This document shows positions 4,314 to 5,305 of a stretch of DNA of 5,305 nucleotides, piece after piece. The position numbers were made by a program, and so were the translations under genes. Where the stretch lies: positions 4,683-9,987 of the forward strand of contig PKXI01000225.1 of assembly GCA_003133425.1 (NCBI GenBank). Direction: 5' to 3'. The notes beneath the pieces are model-generated. The model ran no database searches, was not told the origin of the DNA, and saw only the letters and a list, made by a program, of their open reading frames with translations. Numbering within the stretch: the first letter of the stretch is position 1; every line of letters begins with the position of its first letter. The DNA is from Acidobacteriaceae bacterium. Its GTDB lineage: Bacteria > Acidobacteriota > Terriglobia > Terriglobales > Acidobacteriaceae.

Positions 4314-5305
4314 TCAGACCTTGGATTTCAGCGCGCGGTGGCCAATGTCGCGCCGGTAGTACATTCCTTCAAAGTGAATTTCAGCTATCGCCTGGTAGGC
4401 CCGCGCCAGTGCTTCATTAAGCGTCCCGGCGACAGCGGTCACGCCCAGCACACGGCCGCCTGCAGTCACCAATTGTCCGCCCACCTGCGCAGTGCCGGAG
4501 TGGAACACCTGAACGCCCGGAATCTGTGCCGCGGCGCCCAGGCCGATCATGGGCAGCCCGGTCTTATAGCTACCCGGATAGCCGGCGGAGCTGGTCACAA
4601 CGCAGGCTGATGCACCCGGACTCCAGCGCAACGTTGTCTGGTCGAGGTTGCCGTCGATGCAGGCTTCGAGCGCCTCTAGCAGGTCGCTGTCAAGACGGAC
4701 CAGCAGTGCCTGCGTTTCGGGATCGCCGAAGCGGGCATTGAACTCCAGCACCTGGGGGCCGCGCGCAGTCATCATCAACCCGCAGTAGAGTACGCCGGCG
4801 AAGGGTGCGCCTTCCTCAGCCATGCCGCGAATGGTGGGCTCGGCGATGTGGTGCATAATCCACTCCGTCATGGCGTGGTCCAGCAGCTCATCGGTCGAGT
4901 AGACGCCCATGCCGCCGGTGTTGGGGCCGGTGTCACCCTCGCCAATGCGCTTGTGGTCCTGCGCAGGGACCAGCGGCACCACGTGCGTGCCATCGCTCAG
5001 GCAGAGGAAGCTGATCTCGTCGCCTTCGAGGAACTCCTCGATGACCACCTGGTGCGTCGCTTCGCCCAGCAGAGTACCCGTAAACAGCCCCCGCGCGGTC
5101 TCGACGGCAGTGTGTCGCGACGTGCAGATGATGACGCCTTTGCCGGCGGCCAGCCCGTCCGCCTTGACCACGATGGGCGCATGAAAGAAGTCGATGGCCT
5201 TTTCCACTTCGGCCGCGGTAGAGCAGACGGCGAAGTTGCCGGTGGGAATATTGTGGCGCTGCAAAAACTGCTTGGCGAAACCCTTGCTGGTTTCGAGCAT
5301 GGCCG
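4314..5305 (-). CDS. purD: Phosphoribosylamine--glycine ligase (GAR synthetase), partial at right edge
   Basis: PurD joins 5-phosphoribosylamine and glycine using ATP to make glycinamide ribonucleotide, an early step of purine synthesis in the cytosol. The visible part covers about 329 residues; the usual protein is around 420-430, so roughly the first 100 (the N-terminal domain) lie beyond the window. The frame is still open at 5305, and the ATG at 5300-5298 is internal (AMLETSKGFAKQFL). Counting from that Met, the ATP-grasp core has VVKADGLAAGKGV (44-56), EEFLEGDEISFL (88-99), PAQDHKRIGEGDTGPNTGGMG (112-132) and LEFNARFGDPETQ (185-197), with metal-binding Glu187 and Asn189. The C-terminal domain ends in the family-typical YYRRDIGHRAL (314-324). 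No damage is seen. The DinB-like gene follows 43 bases after the stop. Confidence 0.97.
   Translation of the reverse strand, partial: AMLETSKGFAKQFLQRHNIPTGNFAVCSTAAEVEKAIDFFHAPIVVKADGLAAGKGVIICTSRHTAVETARGLFTGTLLGEATHQVVIEEFLEGDEISFLCLSDGTHVVPLVPAQDHKRIGEGDTGPNTGGMGVYSTDELLDHAMTEWIMHHIAEPTIRGMAEEGAPFAGVLYCGLMMTARGPQVLEFNARFGDPETQALLVRLDSDLLEALEACIDGNLDQTTLRWSPGASACVVTSSAGYPGSYKTGLPMIGLGAAAQIPGVQVFHSGTAQVGGQLVTAGGRVLGVTAVAGTLNEALARAYQAIAEIHFEGMYYRRDIGHRALKSKV

Overview
No new biological system is evident in this window. It reads as an ordinary stretch of bacterial core chromosome, with seven protein genes, all assignable to known families, and short gaps. The likely host is a GC-rich Acidobacteriota member (Terriglobia/Acidobacteriaceae type). 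This is inferred from the look of the bS21 protein, the two-ribbon CxxC protein, the 'SLPDAP' linker in the exported phosphatase, and weak or TTG starts. It was not tested by a database search.

Layout, left to right. An aldo/keto reductase (70-1098, +) faces an exported PAP2-family phosphatase (1163-2068, -) tail to tail, with a hairpin-rich 64-base gap between them. Upstream of the phosphatase on the same strand is a gamma-class carbonic anhydrase-like protein (2175-2693, -). The 106-base gap holds a plausible promoter, so the phosphatase may be transcribed separately. A 252-base divergent region separates this pair from rpsU (2946-3143, +), ribosomal protein bS21, which starts with TTG behind a strong Shine-Dalgarno. 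A 311-base stretch without a confident gene follows; it contains a 9-bp hairpin and a possible -10 box. Next is a 100-residue protein with two CxxC zinc ribbons (3455-3757, +). It converges on a DinB-like protein (3773-4270, -), and a perfect 7-bp inverted repeat contains both stop codons. The DinB-like gene lies 43 bases downstream of purD (4314 to beyond the right edge, -), so the two are probably co-transcribed.

How the genes fit together. purD (purine synthesis) and rpsU (translation) are housekeeping genes. The carbonic anhydrase-like protein, reductase, phosphatase, DinB-like and zinc-ribbon proteins are general accessory functions, and nothing links them into one pathway. No tRNA, rRNA, CRISPR array, insertion sequence or transfer signature was found. 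The items most worth checking are regulatory: the rpsU leader, the hairpin holding two stop codons, and the linker motif of the phosphatase.
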